From contig CAMVKH010000008.1 in the NCBI GenBank assembly GCA_947168065.1, positions 1-64,000 of the forward strand: a DNA stretch of 64,000 bases, in the 5' to 3' direction. Under the pieces are notes generated by a model. It had not been told where the DNA came from. It did not search any database and saw nothing but the letters and a program-made list of their open reading frames with translations. Made by a program: the position numbers and the translations under genes. This document shows positions 17,505 to 26,477 of this stretch, in pieces. Numbering within the stretch: the first letter of the stretch is position 1; each line of letters starts with the position of its first letter. The DNA comes from an uncultured Bacteroidales bacterium. Lineage in GTDB: Bacteria; Bacteroidota; Bacteroidia; Bacteroidales; UBA932.

Positions 17505-18155
17505 ATGAAAAAGAACATCACGTTGAAAGAAGCCGTCGGCATGATCAAGGACGGCTCTTCGATTATGATTGGCGGCTTCCTGGGAACAGGTGCACCGAAA
17601 CAGATTGTCGACGCGCTTGTGGAAAGCGGCGTCAAGGATCTGACCATCATCTGCAACGACACCGTCTTTGACGGCAAGGGCTGGAGCAAGCTCATCGAGA
17701 ACCACCAGGTGAAGGAAATCTATGCGTCCTACATCGGCGGCAGCAAGGCGTCCATCGAACAGATGAACACCGGCCAGCTCAAGATGAATCTCGTGCCGCA
17801 GGGCACCCTGGCGGAGCGCATCCGTGCCAAGGGCGCCGGCCTGGGCGGCATCCTCACCCCGACGGGCCTCGGCACCGTGGTTCAGGAAGGCAAGCAGGTC
17901 ATTTCCGTGGACGGCAAGGATTATCTGCTCGAGAAGCCCCTCGGCGCTGATTTCGCGCTGCTGGGCGGCAGCATCGTCGACGAATCGGGCAACGTGTTCT
18001 ACCGCGGCACCACCAAGAACTTCAACCCGATGATGGCCCAGGCCGCGAATACCGTGATCGTCGAGGCCGAAAAGCTGGTGAAGGTAGGGGAGATCGAACC
18101 GGAGTCCGTCCATACCCCGGCCCTGTTCGTGGACTATATCTATGTCGAACAGTAA
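17505..18155 (+). CDS. atoD: Acetate/butyrate-acetoacetate CoA-transferase, subunit A
   Basis: Subunit A of a class I 3-oxoacid CoA-transferase. With subunit B it moves CoA from butyryl-CoA to acetoacetate, closing the lysine fermentation cycle. The 216-residue product has the family's GSSIMIGGFLGTGAP near residue 17 and GTLAERIRAKGAGLGG near 100. ATG 17505 was preferred over an upstream in-frame TTG because it fits the family start. The partner subunit is encoded 8.3 kb downstream, after the kam genes, which is unusual because the two are normally adjacent. Confidence 0.93.
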   Translation: MKKNITLKEAVGMIKDGSSIMIGGFLGTGAPKQIVDALVESGVKDLTIICNDTVFDGKGWSKLIENHQVKEIYASYIGGSKASIEQMNTGQLKMNLVPQGTLAERIRAKGAGLGGILTPTGLGTVVQEGKQVISVDGKDYLLEKPLGADFALLGGSIVDESGNVFYRGTTKNFNPMMAQAANTVIVEAEKLVKVGEIEPESVHTPALFVDYIYVEQ

Positions 18156-18167
18156 ATCAGCACGACG

Positions 18168-18557
18168 ATGGCTCAGTACAAATCCATGATCCGTGTCCGC
18201 ATGAGCGCCAAGGATGCGCACTACGGCGGAAATCTGGTGGACGGTGCCCACATGCTGCATCTTTTCGGCGACGTCGCCACGGAACTGCTGATCCTCCGCG
18301 ACGGCGACGAGGGTCTCTTCAAGGCCTATGACATGGTGGAATTCATCGCGCCGGTCTATGCCGGTGACTTCATCGAAGCCACGGGCGAGATCGTTTCCGA
18401 GGGCAATACGTCCCGGAAGATGGTGTTCGAGGCCCGCAAGGTCATCGCTCCGCGCCCCGATATTTCCGACTCCGCCGCCGACCTGCTTGACGAGCCCGTG
18501 GTCGTGTGCCGCGCCAGCGGAACCTGTGTAACCCCCAAGAAATGCCAGCGTAAGTAA
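18168..18557 (+). CDS. kal: 3-Aminobutyryl-CoA ammonia-lyase
   Basis: Kal eliminates ammonia from L-3-aminobutyryl-CoA to give crotonyl-CoA. The 129-residue hot-dog-fold protein has the typical length and features of the lysine-fermentation enzyme: [19 protein letters not shown] near residue 16, [18 protein letters not shown] near 57, and a PKKCQRK tail. Its last base overlaps the first base of kce. Position between the CoA-transferase and kce supports the assignment. Confidence 0.93.
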   Translation: MAQYKSMIRVRMSAKDAHYGGNLVDGAHMLHLFGDVATELLILRDGDEGLFKAYDMVEFIAPVYAGDFIEATGEIVSEGNTSRKMVFEARKVIAPRPDISDSAADLLDEPVVVCRASGTCVTPKKCQRK

Positions 18558-19387
18558 TGGACAAGCTCATCATCACCGCCGCCATCTGCGGCGCAGAAGT
18601 CACCAAGGAGCAGAACCCTGCCGTCCCGTATACGGTGGAAGAGATCGTCCGCGAAGCGAAGAGCGCCGTCGATGCCGGTGCCGCCATCGTGCACCTGCAC
18701 GTGCGCGAAGACGACGGCACGCCGACGCAGAGCCGCGCCCGCTTCCAGGAATGTGAGGACGCCATCTACAAGGTCTGCCCGAACGTCATCCTGATTCCCT
18801 CGACCGGCGGCGCCGTGGGCATGACCCCCGAGGAACGCCTGCAGAGCACCGACACCACGCCGATCCCCGAAATGGCTACGCTGGACTGCGGTACCTGCAA
18901 CTTCGGCGACGAGATCTTCGACAATACGATGCCGACCATGCGCGCCTTCGGCAAACGCATGCTCGAACGCGGCATCAAGCCTGAATACGAATGCTTCGAG
19001 ATGGGTCACCTCGACACCATCCTGACCATGGCCCGCAAAGGGGAGGTCCCCGGCGCGCCCATGCAGTTCAATTTCGTGCTCGGCGTCCCCGGCTGCACCC
19101 CCGCGACGGTCGATAACCTCGCCTGGCTGGTGAAGAACATTCCTGCCGGCAGCACCTGGACCGCCACCGGCATCGGCCGCCACGCCTTCACCCTGGGCGC
19201 CGCGGCCATCGTGATGGGCGGCAACGTCCGCGTCGGCTTCGAGGACAACCTGAACCTCGCCAAAGGCGTTCCCGCCAAGAGCAACGGCGAACTGGTCGCC
19301 AAAGTCGTCCGCCTCGCGAACGAACTCGGCCGCCCCGTCGCCACCTCCGACGAAGCCCGCGAGATATTGGGCCTCAGAAAACGATAG
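18557..19387 (+). CDS. kce: 3-Keto-5-aminohexanoate cleavage enzyme
   Basis: Kce is a zinc enzyme of the BKACE (DUF849) family. It reacts 3-keto-5-aminohexanoate with acetyl-CoA to form 3-aminobutyryl-CoA and acetoacetate. The 276-residue protein has the zinc-binding HLHVRED near residue 46, STGGAVGMTPEER near 82, and VRVGFEDNLNL with the conserved Glu near 230. It overlaps kal by one base. A 136-base gap with an inverted repeat separates it from kdd. Confidence 0.95.
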   Translation: MDKLIITAAICGAEVTKEQNPAVPYTVEEIVREAKSAVDAGAAIVHLHVREDDGTPTQSRARFQECEDAIYKVCPNVILIPSTGGAVGMTPEERLQSTDTTPIPEMATLDCGTCNFGDEIFDNTMPTMRAFGKRMLERGIKPEYECFEMGHLDTILTMARKGEVPGAPMQFNFVLGVPGCTPATVDNLAWLVKNIPAGSTWTATGIGRHAFTLGAAAIVMGGNVRVGFEDNLNLAKGVPAKSNGELVAKVVRLANELGRPVATSDEAREILGLRKR

Positions 19388-19523
19388 TTGATGATAAAGG
19401 GCGTAGCGGAGCGGGTGGTTTTTGGAGCCGCGAGCATTTTTTAGCGAGCGGGACAAAAACCAGAGCTCAGCGGAGCCCGAAGAATGATGACTGAAGAACA
19501 ACAAAAACAACAATAACCTGAAT
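19388..19523. repeat. Structured spacer between kce and kdd
   Basis: A perfect 9-base inverted repeat (TGGTTTTTG at 19415-19423 and CAAAAACCA at 19453-19461) encloses a 29-base GC-rich and T-rich loop. No -7 box of good quality was seen. It may be an mRNA processing or attenuation element, or a dispersed intergenic repeat. Confidence 0.45.
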
Positions 19524-20600
19524 ATGGCACAAAAACACGGAAACAAGTACGGAACACACCGCGTCATCGAACCCAAAGGCGTGCTTCCGCAGCCCGCAAA
19601 CAAACTCGACAACAACATGGATGAGATCTGGGACAACGAGATCCTGATCGACGTCCAGACCCTCAACATCGACTCCGCCTCCTTCACCGACATCCACAAC
19701 TACGCCAAACAACAGGCCGGCGAAGGCGCCAGCGAAGCGAAGATCATGGAAGAGGTCAAGAAAGAGATGCTCCTGAACGTGGAACTCCAGGGCAAGCACC
19801 GCAACCGCCGCACCGGCTCGGGCGGCATGCTCCTGGGCAAGGTCGAGAAGATCGGCGACGCCCTCAAAGGCAAGATCGACCTCAAGGAAGGCGACCGCAT
19901 CGCCACGCTCGTAAGCTTGAGCCTCACCCCGCTGCGCATCGACGAGATCCTTGAAATCCGTCCCGACGTGGACCAGGTCGACATCAAAGGCAAGGCCATC
20001 CTCTTCGAGAGCGGCATCTACGCCAAGATCCCGACCGACATGCCCGAGAAACTCGCCCTCAGCGCCCTCGACGTGGCCGGCGCACCCGCGCAGACCGCCA
20101 AACTCTGCCAGTACGGCCAGACCGTCGTGATCCTCGGCGCCGGTGGCAAGAGCGGCATGCTCTGCGCCTACGAGGCCAAGAAACGCGTCGGTGTCACCGG
20201 CAAGGTGATCGGCATCGCCAACAGTCCGCGCAGCACCCAGCGCATCAAGGACCTCGGCTTCTGCGACGTCGTCGAGAGTGCCGCCGGCATGACGCCCGTG
20301 CAGGTCTACGAGATGGTGGAGCGCCTGACCGGCGGAAAGATGGCCGACGTGACCATCAACTGCGTCAACGTGCCCGACCAGGAAATGACCGCCGTGCTCT
20401 GCACGAAGGATGACGGTGTGGTGTACTTCTTCTCGATGGCCACCAGCTTCACCAAAGCTTCGCTCGGTGCGGAAGGCATCGGTGCCGACGTCAACATGAT
20501 CATGGGCAACGGCTACACCAAGGGCCACGCCGAATTCACCCTGCAGGAACTCCGCGAAAGCCCCGAGCTCCGCAAGATTTTCGAAGAACTCTACGCCTAA
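19524..20600 (+). CDS. kdd: L-erythro-3,5-diaminohexanoate dehydrogenase
   Basis: Kdd oxidatively deaminates 3,5-diaminohexanoate to 3-keto-5-aminohexanoate with NAD(P)+. The 358-residue protein begins with the family's GTHRVIEPKGVLPQPA. It has GSGGMLLGKVEKIG near 95 and a Rossmann motif VVILGAGGKSGMLCAYEAKK near 195-214. It is followed six bases later by kamA. Assignment rests on motifs and on complete pathway context. Confidence 0.95.
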   Translation: MAQKHGNKYGTHRVIEPKGVLPQPANKLDNNMDEIWDNEILIDVQTLNIDSASFTDIHNYAKQQAGEGASEAKIMEEVKKEMLLNVELQGKHRNRRTGSGGMLLGKVEKIGDALKGKIDLKEGDRIATLVSLSLTPLRIDEILEIRPDVDQVDIKGKAILFESGIYAKIPTDMPEKLALSALDVAGAPAQTAKLCQYGQTVVILGAGGKSGMLCAYEAKKRVGVTGKVIGIANSPRSTQRIKDLGFCDVVESAAGMTPVQVYEMVERLTGGKMADVTINCVNVPDQEMTAVLCTKDDGVVYFFSMATSFTKASLGAEGIGADVNMIMGNGYTKGHAEFTLQELRESPELRKIFEELYA

Positions 20601-20606
20601 GACGCC

Positions 20607-21857
20607 ATGAACGTTTCCAGAAGAAAAGAACTCTTTCCGGAAGTGACCGACGCCCAGTGGAACGACTGGAAATGGCAGGTCAAGAACCGGATCGAGACCC
20701 TCGATGAACTGAAAAAGTATGTGAAACTGACCCCGGAAGAGGAGGAGGGCGTGAAAAAATGCCTCTCCACGCTCCGCATGGCCATCACCCCGTACTATAT
20801 CTCGCTCATCGACCCGGACGACCCGCACGATCCCGTGCGCAAACAGTGCATCCCCACGGCCGCCGAGACGCACCAGGCCGCAGCCGACCTGCTCGACCCG
20901 CTGCATGAGGACGAGGACAGCCCGACGCCGGGCCTGACCCACCGCTATCCCGACCGCGTGCTGCTGCTGATCACCGACATGTGTTCGATGTACTGCCGCC
21001 ACTGCACCCGCCGCCGCTTCGCCGGCCAGAAGGACGACGAAAGCCCGCGCGAGCGCATCGACAAGGCCATCGAATACATCCGCAACACCCCCGAGGTGCG
21101 CGACGTGCTCCTGTCGGGCGGTGACGCCCTGATGGTGAGCGACGCCTGGCTGGAAGATATCATCCGCCGCCTGCGTGAGATCCCCCACGTGGAGATCGTC
21201 CGCATCGGCACCCGCACCCCGGTCGTCTGCCCGCAGCGCATCACCCCCGAGCTCTGCAACATGCTCAAGAAATATCATCCGATCTGGCTCAACACGCACT
21301 TCAACCATCCGAACGAGGTGACGGCCGAATCGTCGGCCGCCTGCGCGCGCCTGGCCGACGCCGGCATTCCGCTCGGCAACCAGAGCGTGCTGCTGCGCGG
21401 CGTGAACGACTGCGTGCACGTGATGAAGCACCTGGTCCATGAACTCGTCAAGATGCGTGTACGCCCGTACTACATCTACCAGTGCGACCTCTCGATGGGC
21501 CTGGAGCACTTCCGTACGCCCGTCAGCAAAGGTATCGAGATCATCGAGGGCCTGCGCGGCCACACCTCCGGCTATGCCGTGCCGACCTTTGTGGTGGACG
21601 CTCCGGGCGGCGGCGGCAAGACCCCGGTCATGCCGCAGTATGTGATCTCCCAGGCGCCCGGCAAGGTGGTCCTGCGCAACTTTGAAGGCGTGATTACGAC
21701 CTACACCGAGCCTACTGAGTATCATGCGGAATGCCACTGCCCCGAGTGCCGCAAGAAACTCGAAGGCGTGGCCGGCCTGCTGGAAGGCCAGCGCATGTCG
21801 ATCGAGCCTGCGTACCTGGAACGCAAGGAGCGCAGCAAGAACCGCAACAAGAAGTAA
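20607..21857 (+). CDS. kamA: L-lysine 2,3-aminomutase
   Basis: KamA is the radical-SAM, PLP-dependent enzyme that turns L-lysine into L-beta-lysine, the first step of the pathway. In the 416-residue protein the iron-sulfur motif CSMYCRHC has Cys126, Cys130 and Cys133. The PLP lysine sits in PGGGGK (Lys338). The C-terminal CHCPEC supplies the family's zinc cysteines. The presence of kamBCDE directly downstream argues for catabolism, not osmolyte or EpmB function. Its stop overlaps the first base of kamB. Confidence 0.97.
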   Translation: MNVSRRKELFPEVTDAQWNDWKWQVKNRIETLDELKKYVKLTPEEEEGVKKCLSTLRMAITPYYISLIDPDDPHDPVRKQCIPTAAETHQAAADLLDPLHEDEDSPTPGLTHRYPDRVLLLITDMCSMYCRHCTRRRFAGQKDDESPRERIDKAIEYIRNTPEVRDVLLSGGDALMVSDAWLEDIIRRLREIPHVEIVRIGTRTPVVCPQRITPELCNMLKKYHPIWLNTHFNHPNEVTAESSAACARLADAGIPLGNQSVLLRGVNDCVHVMKHLVHELVKMRVRPYYIYQCDLSMGLEHFRTPVSKGIEIIEGLRGHTSGYAVPTFVVDAPGGGGKTPVMPQYVISQAPGKVVLRNFEGVITTYTEPTEYHAECHCPECRKKLEGVAGLLEGQRMSIEPAYLERKERSKNRNKK

Positions 21858-22810
21858 TGCCTTTCGTAGGGGAGATACTCAAGCACCGCAGCGTGTCGAT
21901 TGTCGGCCTGTCGAAAAACGCCGGCAAGACGGAGTGTCTCAACTATATTCTCAAGCGTCTGCCGCTCGACTATTTCAACGTAGCGGTGACGTCGATCGGG
22001 ATCGACGGGGAAACCACCGATCAGGTGACAGGTACCGCCAAGCCCGAGATTACGGTACGGGAGGGGATGTTCTTTGCCACGAGCGAGAAGCATTTCCGGC
22101 AGAAACGTCCCCTTTCCGAACTGTATGCGGTGAGCGATGAGGACACGGCCCTCGGGCGCGTGGTCACGGCCAAGGCCCTCCAGGAGGGGAAGGTGCTGCT
22201 GAGCGGGCCCTCGGGCTCCTCGGCCCTGAAGCGCTGGATGCATTCGCTGGACGGGTTCGGGATCGACCTGATTCTGATTGACGGCGCGCTGTCCCGCCTG
22301 AGCACGGCGTCGCCCGCCGTAAGCGAGGCGATGGTGCTCTCCACGGGGGCTGCCTTTTCCGCGAACATCCGGGACCTGGTCAACAAGACGGCCTATGTGG
22401 TCGAACTGATTGGTCTTCCGCTGTATGTGGGCCCGGAACCGAAGCTGTGCGTCTCTTCGTTTTCCCCGCTGGACGCAGGCATGCTCAAGGGACAACGGGT
22501 CATGGAAGTGGAAGGCGCCCTGACCGACCGGCTGCTGACTGCAGCCAAGAATGCGATGGTGGAAGAGCCGCTGGAACTGGTGGTGGGCGATTTCACCAAG
22601 GTTTTCTGCTCGCAGGACCTGTACAGGGCTTTCCTGCGGCGGGACGGACGGATTTCCGTCCGGATGAAGAGCCAGCTGCTGGCCGTATGCGTCAACCCGA
22701 AAGCGCCCAACGGCATCGTCCTCGACTCGGACGCCCTCTGCCGGGAGCTTTCCGCGAAGATCGGCCTGCCGGTGTATGACATTGTTAAGAACGAATATGA
22801 AGTTTCGTGA
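21857..22810 (+). CDS. kamB: KamB, proposed lysine 5,6-aminomutase reactivation subunit
   Basis: A 317-residue protein in the position of kamB in known lysine fermentation clusters. It has a P-loop-like GLSKNAGKTE near residue 18-27 and a GPSGSSAL segment near 115. Together with KamC it is thought to reactivate the B12-dependent 5,6-aminomutase after cofactor damage; this is a proposal from the literature on the cluster, not proven here. ATG 21857 overlaps the kamA stop by one base and is preferred over upstream in-frame starts inside kamA. Confidence 0.88.
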   Translation: MPFVGEILKHRSVSIVGLSKNAGKTECLNYILKRLPLDYFNVAVTSIGIDGETTDQVTGTAKPEITVREGMFFATSEKHFRQKRPLSELYAVSDEDTALGRVVTAKALQEGKVLLSGPSGSSALKRWMHSLDGFGIDLILIDGALSRLSTASPAVSEAMVLSTGAAFSANIRDLVNKTAYVVELIGLPLYVGPEPKLCVSSFSPLDAGMLKGQRVMEVEGALTDRLLTAAKNAMVEEPLELVVGDFTKVFCSQDLYRAFLRRDGRISVRMKSQLLAVCVNPKAPNGIVLDSDALCRELSAKIGLPVYDIVKNEYEVS

Positions 22811-24110
22811 GATCGTAGATAGTCCCTGCGGCATCCGCTACCTGTTCGATGAACTCGAACTGCAGAGCGGATTTGCCCGGAAAGTCCTGCTGGACAGGGA
22901 AATGATGGTAGATGCCGGGCAGATTGACCAGGCTTACGCTTCGCTGCGCGGCTATTACGAGCTGGTGCTGACCGACCGCCGACGGGTGGAGGACATGCGT
23001 TTCCGCCTTCAGGATCTCCGCGACATCACCGCCACGCTGGCCGCCCTCGCGGACGGCGCGGCGCTCGATGAGATCGAGTTCTTTGAAATCAAGCACCTGG
23101 CCATGCTGGCCGAATCGCTCGCGATGGGGACGGATATGGACAAGGTGATCGATATCCTCGATCCGGACGGGCTGAAGATCGGCACGTTCTATCTTTATGA
23201 TTCTTATTCCGGGGAACTGCGCCGCCTGCGCGCGGAGGTGGAGCTCGATCCCGAGGACGCCCAGCTGCAGGAGGAACTGGCCAACGAGGAAGACCGCTTG
23301 AAGAAGCTGCTCAGCGACAAGCTCCGGCCTTATGCCGTGACCCTGCAGCAGACGCTGCGTGCGCTGGCTGAGCTGGATATCTCGCTGGCGATGGCCGTGC
23401 AGATGCATGTGGAAGACCTGGTCATCCCTGCGTCGGGAGACAGCACGCAAGTATGCGGCATGTTCCATCCCGGCGTCCGGGCTGCCCTCAAGGCCTCCGG
23501 CCGGGAATTCCAGCGGGTGGATTTCTCCTTCGAGCGCGGGGTTCCGGCCACGGTGATCGGTGCCAACATGGGTGGTAAGACCGTGGCGCTCAAGACCTTG
23601 TGCATGCTACAGTATCTCTATCAGTTCGGCTTCGCGCTGCCGGTATCTTCGGCGGTGATGACGCCGTTCGACGACATCCGCTTCTGCATCGGCGACGAGC
23701 AGGACGAAAAGACGGGCCTGTCTTCCTTTGCCGCCGAGATGCAGCGCATCGACCGCGCCATCGCGGCGGCCGAGACCGGAAAACGAGTGCTGCTGCTGGT
23801 CGACGAGCCGGCCCGGACCACCAACCCGGTGGAAGGGACCGCCCTCGTATCGGCGCTGTTGGAACGCCTCTCCGACAAGGCCGGCCAGGCGCTGGTCATG
23901 ACGACCCATTATACGGTGGAACACGCCGGACAGTGCTGGCGTGTCCAGGGCCTGCTCCCGGGCACGAAAGGGAGGAAAATGGATTACCGACTCGTCCGAA
24001 CGGCGAGCCACGAAGTGCCCCACGAGGCACTCAACATCGCGCGCGAACTGGGTATCGATGCACGGTGGATTGAATTGGCTGACACTATAATGAAGAAACT
24101 ATATGAATAA
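22797..24110 (+). CDS. kamC: KamC, MutS-related ATPase of the lysine 5,6-aminomutase system
   Basis: A 437-residue protein with the MutS-type ATPase core: Walker A GANMGGKTVALKTL near residue 258, a Walker B-like LLLVDEPARTTNP near 340, and VMTTHYTVE near 380. It lacks MutS mismatch-recognition domains. With KamB it is the proposed reactivase of KamDE. ATG 22797 (14-base overlap with kamB) was chosen; an ATG at 22776 in the same frame is possible. Its stop overlaps kamD by eight bases. Confidence 0.9.
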   Translation: MKFREIVDSPCGIRYLFDELELQSGFARKVLLDREMMVDAGQIDQAYASLRGYYELVLTDRRRVEDMRFRLQDLRDITATLAALADGAALDEIEFFEIKHLAMLAESLAMGTDMDKVIDILDPDGLKIGTFYLYDSYSGELRRLRAEVELDPEDAQLQEELANEEDRLKKLLSDKLRPYAVTLQQTLRALAELDISLAMAVQMHVEDLVIPASGDSTQVCGMFHPGVRAALKASGREFQRVDFSFERGVPATVIGANMGGKTVALKTLCMLQYLYQFGFALPVSSAVMTPFDDIRFCIGDEQDEKTGLSSFAAEMQRIDRAIAAAETGKRVLLLVDEPARTTNPVEGTALVSALLERLSDKAGQALVMTTHYTVEHAGQCWRVQGLLPGTKGRKMDYRLVRTASHEVPHEALNIARELGIDARWIELADTIMKKLYE

Positions 24111-25659
24111 AAGCAAACTTGGATTGGACCAGCAGAAGGTCGACCGGGCGCGCCAGCTCGCGCGGATGATTGCCGAAGACGTGCAGTCGTTCGCCGACGG
24201 CTACACGACCGTGGCCGTGGAGCGCACCATCTGCCGCCTGCTGGGCATTGACGGCGTCGACGAAAACGAGGTGCCGCTGCCCAACGTGGTCGTGGAAGCC
24301 CTCAAGGGCGCCGGCGTGCTGGGGCAGGGCGTGATGTTCTACATCGGCAACGCGATGGTGGCCACCGGCAAGACGCCCCAGCAGATTGCCGAGGCGGTGG
24401 CCGACGGCTCGCTGGACCTGACGAAAGTGCCGGTCGCCGCCCAAAAGAGCGCGGACGCCGTCCTGCAGCCCGTCATCATGGGCTCGATCGAGCGTATCCG
24501 CCAGCGGAGGAACCGGCGCGAGCAGTACCTGAAGACCCTGGGAGAAGGGCCGAAGCCATACCTATATATCATCGTGGCTACGGGCAACATCTATGAGGAC
24601 GTCGTCCAGGCAGAGGCCGGCGCCCGACAGGGAGCCGACGTGATCGCGGTGATCCGCACCACGGGCCAGTCGCTGCTCGACTACGTGCCCTACGGTGCCA
24701 CGACCGAAGGTTTCGGCGGCACCTTCGCCACGCAGGAGAACTTCCGCATCATGCGCGCCGCCCTCGACAAAGTGGGCGAGGAGGTAGGGCGCTACATCCG
24801 CCTGTGCAACTACTGCTCGGGACTCTGCATGCCGGAAATCGCCATCATGGGCGCCTTCGAGGGCCTGGACGTGATGCTCAATGACGCGCTCTACGGCATC
24901 CTCTTCCGTGACATCAACATGCAGCGCACACTGGTCGACCAGTTCTTCTCCCGCGTGATCAACGGCTTCGCCGGCGTAATCATCAACACGGGCGAGGACA
25001 ACTACCTGACGACCGCCGATGCGGTGGAAGCGGCCCATACGGTGCTGGCTTCCGACATCATCAACGAGCAGCTGGCCCTGCTGGCCGGCCTGCCCGAGGA
25101 GCAGATGGGCCTGGGCCACGCCTTTGAAATGGACCCGATGCTCACCAACGGCTTCCTCTATGAGCTCGCGCAGGCACAGATGACCCGCGAGATCTTCCCG
25201 AAAGCCACGCTGAAGTACATGCCGCCGACCAAGTTCATGACCGGCAACATCTTCCGCGGCCATATCCAGGATGCGCTCTTCAACATCATCGGCATCTGGA
25301 CCCACCAGGGTATCCAGCTGCTGGGCATGCCCACCGAGGCCATCCACACGCCGTTCATGAGCGACCGCTACCTCTCCATCGAGAACGCCCGTTACATCTT
25401 CAACAACCTGCGGGACATCGGCGAGGAAGTGGAGTTCAAGGAGGGCGGCATCATCCGCCAGCGGGCCGCACTGGTGCTCGACAATGCCGTGGCGCTGCTC
25501 GAGGAGCTGGTGAAGGAAGGCCTGTTCAACGCGCTCGAAAAAGGCAAGTTCGGCGACGTGAAGCGCCCGAAGAACGGCGGCAAGGGCCTCGACGGCGTGG
25601 TCGCCAAGGGCGAACACTATTCCAATCCATTTATTGACCTGATGAAAGGGAGGAGATAA
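24103..25659 (+). CDS. kamD: Lysine 5,6-aminomutase, alpha subunit
   Basis: KamD and KamE form the adenosylcobalamin- and PLP-dependent mutase that converts beta-lysine to 3,5-diaminohexanoate. The 518-residue alpha subunit has the typical length. It contains LYIIVATGNIYEDVVQAEAGARQGADVIAV-type TIM-barrel elements (in parts near residues 150-180), LCNYCSGLCMPEIAIMGAFEG near 230, and FLYELAQAQMTREIFPKATL near 350. It is followed two bases later by kamE. Confidence 0.96.
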   Translation: MNKSKLGLDQQKVDRARQLARMIAEDVQSFADGYTTVAVERTICRLLGIDGVDENEVPLPNVVVEALKGAGVLGQGVMFYIGNAMVATGKTPQQIAEAVADGSLDLTKVPVAAQKSADAVLQPVIMGSIERIRQRRNRREQYLKTLGEGPKPYLYIIVATGNIYEDVVQAEAGARQGADVIAVIRTTGQSLLDYVPYGATTEGFGGTFATQENFRIMRAALDKVGEEVGRYIRLCNYCSGLCMPEIAIMGAFEGLDVMLNDALYGILFRDINMQRTLVDQFFSRVINGFAGVIINTGEDNYLTTADAVEAAHTVLASDIINEQLALLAGLPEEQMGLGHAFEMDPMLTNGFLYELAQAQMTREIFPKATLKYMPPTKFMTGNIFRGHIQDALFNIIGIWTHQGIQLLGMPTEAIHTPFMSDRYLSIENARYIFNNLRDIGEEVEFKEGGIIRQRAALVLDNAVALLEELVKEGLFNALEKGKFGDVKRPKNGGKGLDGVVAKGEHYSNPFIDLMKGRR

Positions 25660-25661
25660 GC

Positions 25662-26456
25662 ATGAGTGGCGGACTTTATTCGATGGATGCCAAGGATTTC
25701 GACAAGACCTTGGACCTCACGCAAGTAAAACCGTACGGCGACACGATGAACGACGGAAAGGTGCAGCTGAGTTTCACGCTGCCGGTTCTATGCGGTCCCG
25801 AAGCGGTGGAAGCGGCCAAGCAGCTGCTCAAGGAGATGGGCTTCAACAACCCGCTGGTCGTCTTCTATCAGGAACTGACGCCGGGCTACACCTTCTTCAA
25901 CTGCTACGGCAGCACCGTCCATACGGTGGACTTCACTTCGATCTATGTGCCGAAGGTGGAATCGACCGTGATGGAGATGAAGGAGACCGACGAGTACATC
26001 CGGCAGAACATCGGCCGGAAGCTGGTGGTCGTCGGCGCGTCGACCGGTACGGACGCCCATACGGTGGGCATCGACGCCATCATGAACATGAAGGGCTACG
26101 CCGGCCACTACGGCATCGAGCGCTACGACATGTTCGACGCCTACAACCTGGGCAGCCAGGTGCCGAACGAGGAGTTCATCGCCAAGGGGCTGGAACTCCA
26201 TGCCGACGCCCTGCTGGTGTCGCAGACCGTGACGCAGAAAGACGTGCACATCAAGAACCTCACGGAGCTCATCGAGCTGCTGGAGGCGGAGGGGCTGCGC
26301 GACAAGCTGATCGTGGTGTGCGGCGGCCCGCGCATCTCGCACGAACTGGCGAAGGAGCTGGGTTACGACGCCGGCTTCGGTGCCGGCACTTATGCCGACG
26401 ATGTCGCTTCGTTCGTGGCGCAGGAATTTGTCAAGCGAATGAATACCAAGAAATAA
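25662..26456 (+). CDS. kamE: Lysine 5,6-aminomutase, beta (B12-binding) subunit
   Basis: A 264-residue subunit with a Rossmann-like B12 domain. TDAHTVGIDAIMNMKGYAG places His133 (lower cobalt ligand) and Lys144 (PLP Schiff base) at the numbers known for the Clostridium sticklandii enzyme. CGGPRISHELAKELG and GFGAGTYADDVASF near the end complete the B12 domain. These residues support an active enzyme that needs B12; no cobalamin riboswitch is visible near the operon. Confidence 0.97.
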   Translation: MSGGLYSMDAKDFDKTLDLTQVKPYGDTMNDGKVQLSFTLPVLCGPEAVEAAKQLLKEMGFNNPLVVFYQELTPGYTFFNCYGSTVHTVDFTSIYVPKVESTVMEMKETDEYIRQNIGRKLVVVGASTGTDAHTVGIDAIMNMKGYAGHYGIERYDMFDAYNLGSQVPNEEFIAKGLELHADALLVSQTVTQKDVHIKNLTELIELLEAEGLRDKLIVVCGGPRISHELAKELGYDAGFGAGTYADDVASFVAQEFVKRMNTKK

Positions 26457-26477
26457 CAATATCAAACACTTATTACT

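Noticed and set aside
19467-21737. Long open antisense frame opposite kdd and kamA
   Set aside because: kdd and kamA are unmistakable by motif; the opposite frame has no family features and is an effect of base composition.
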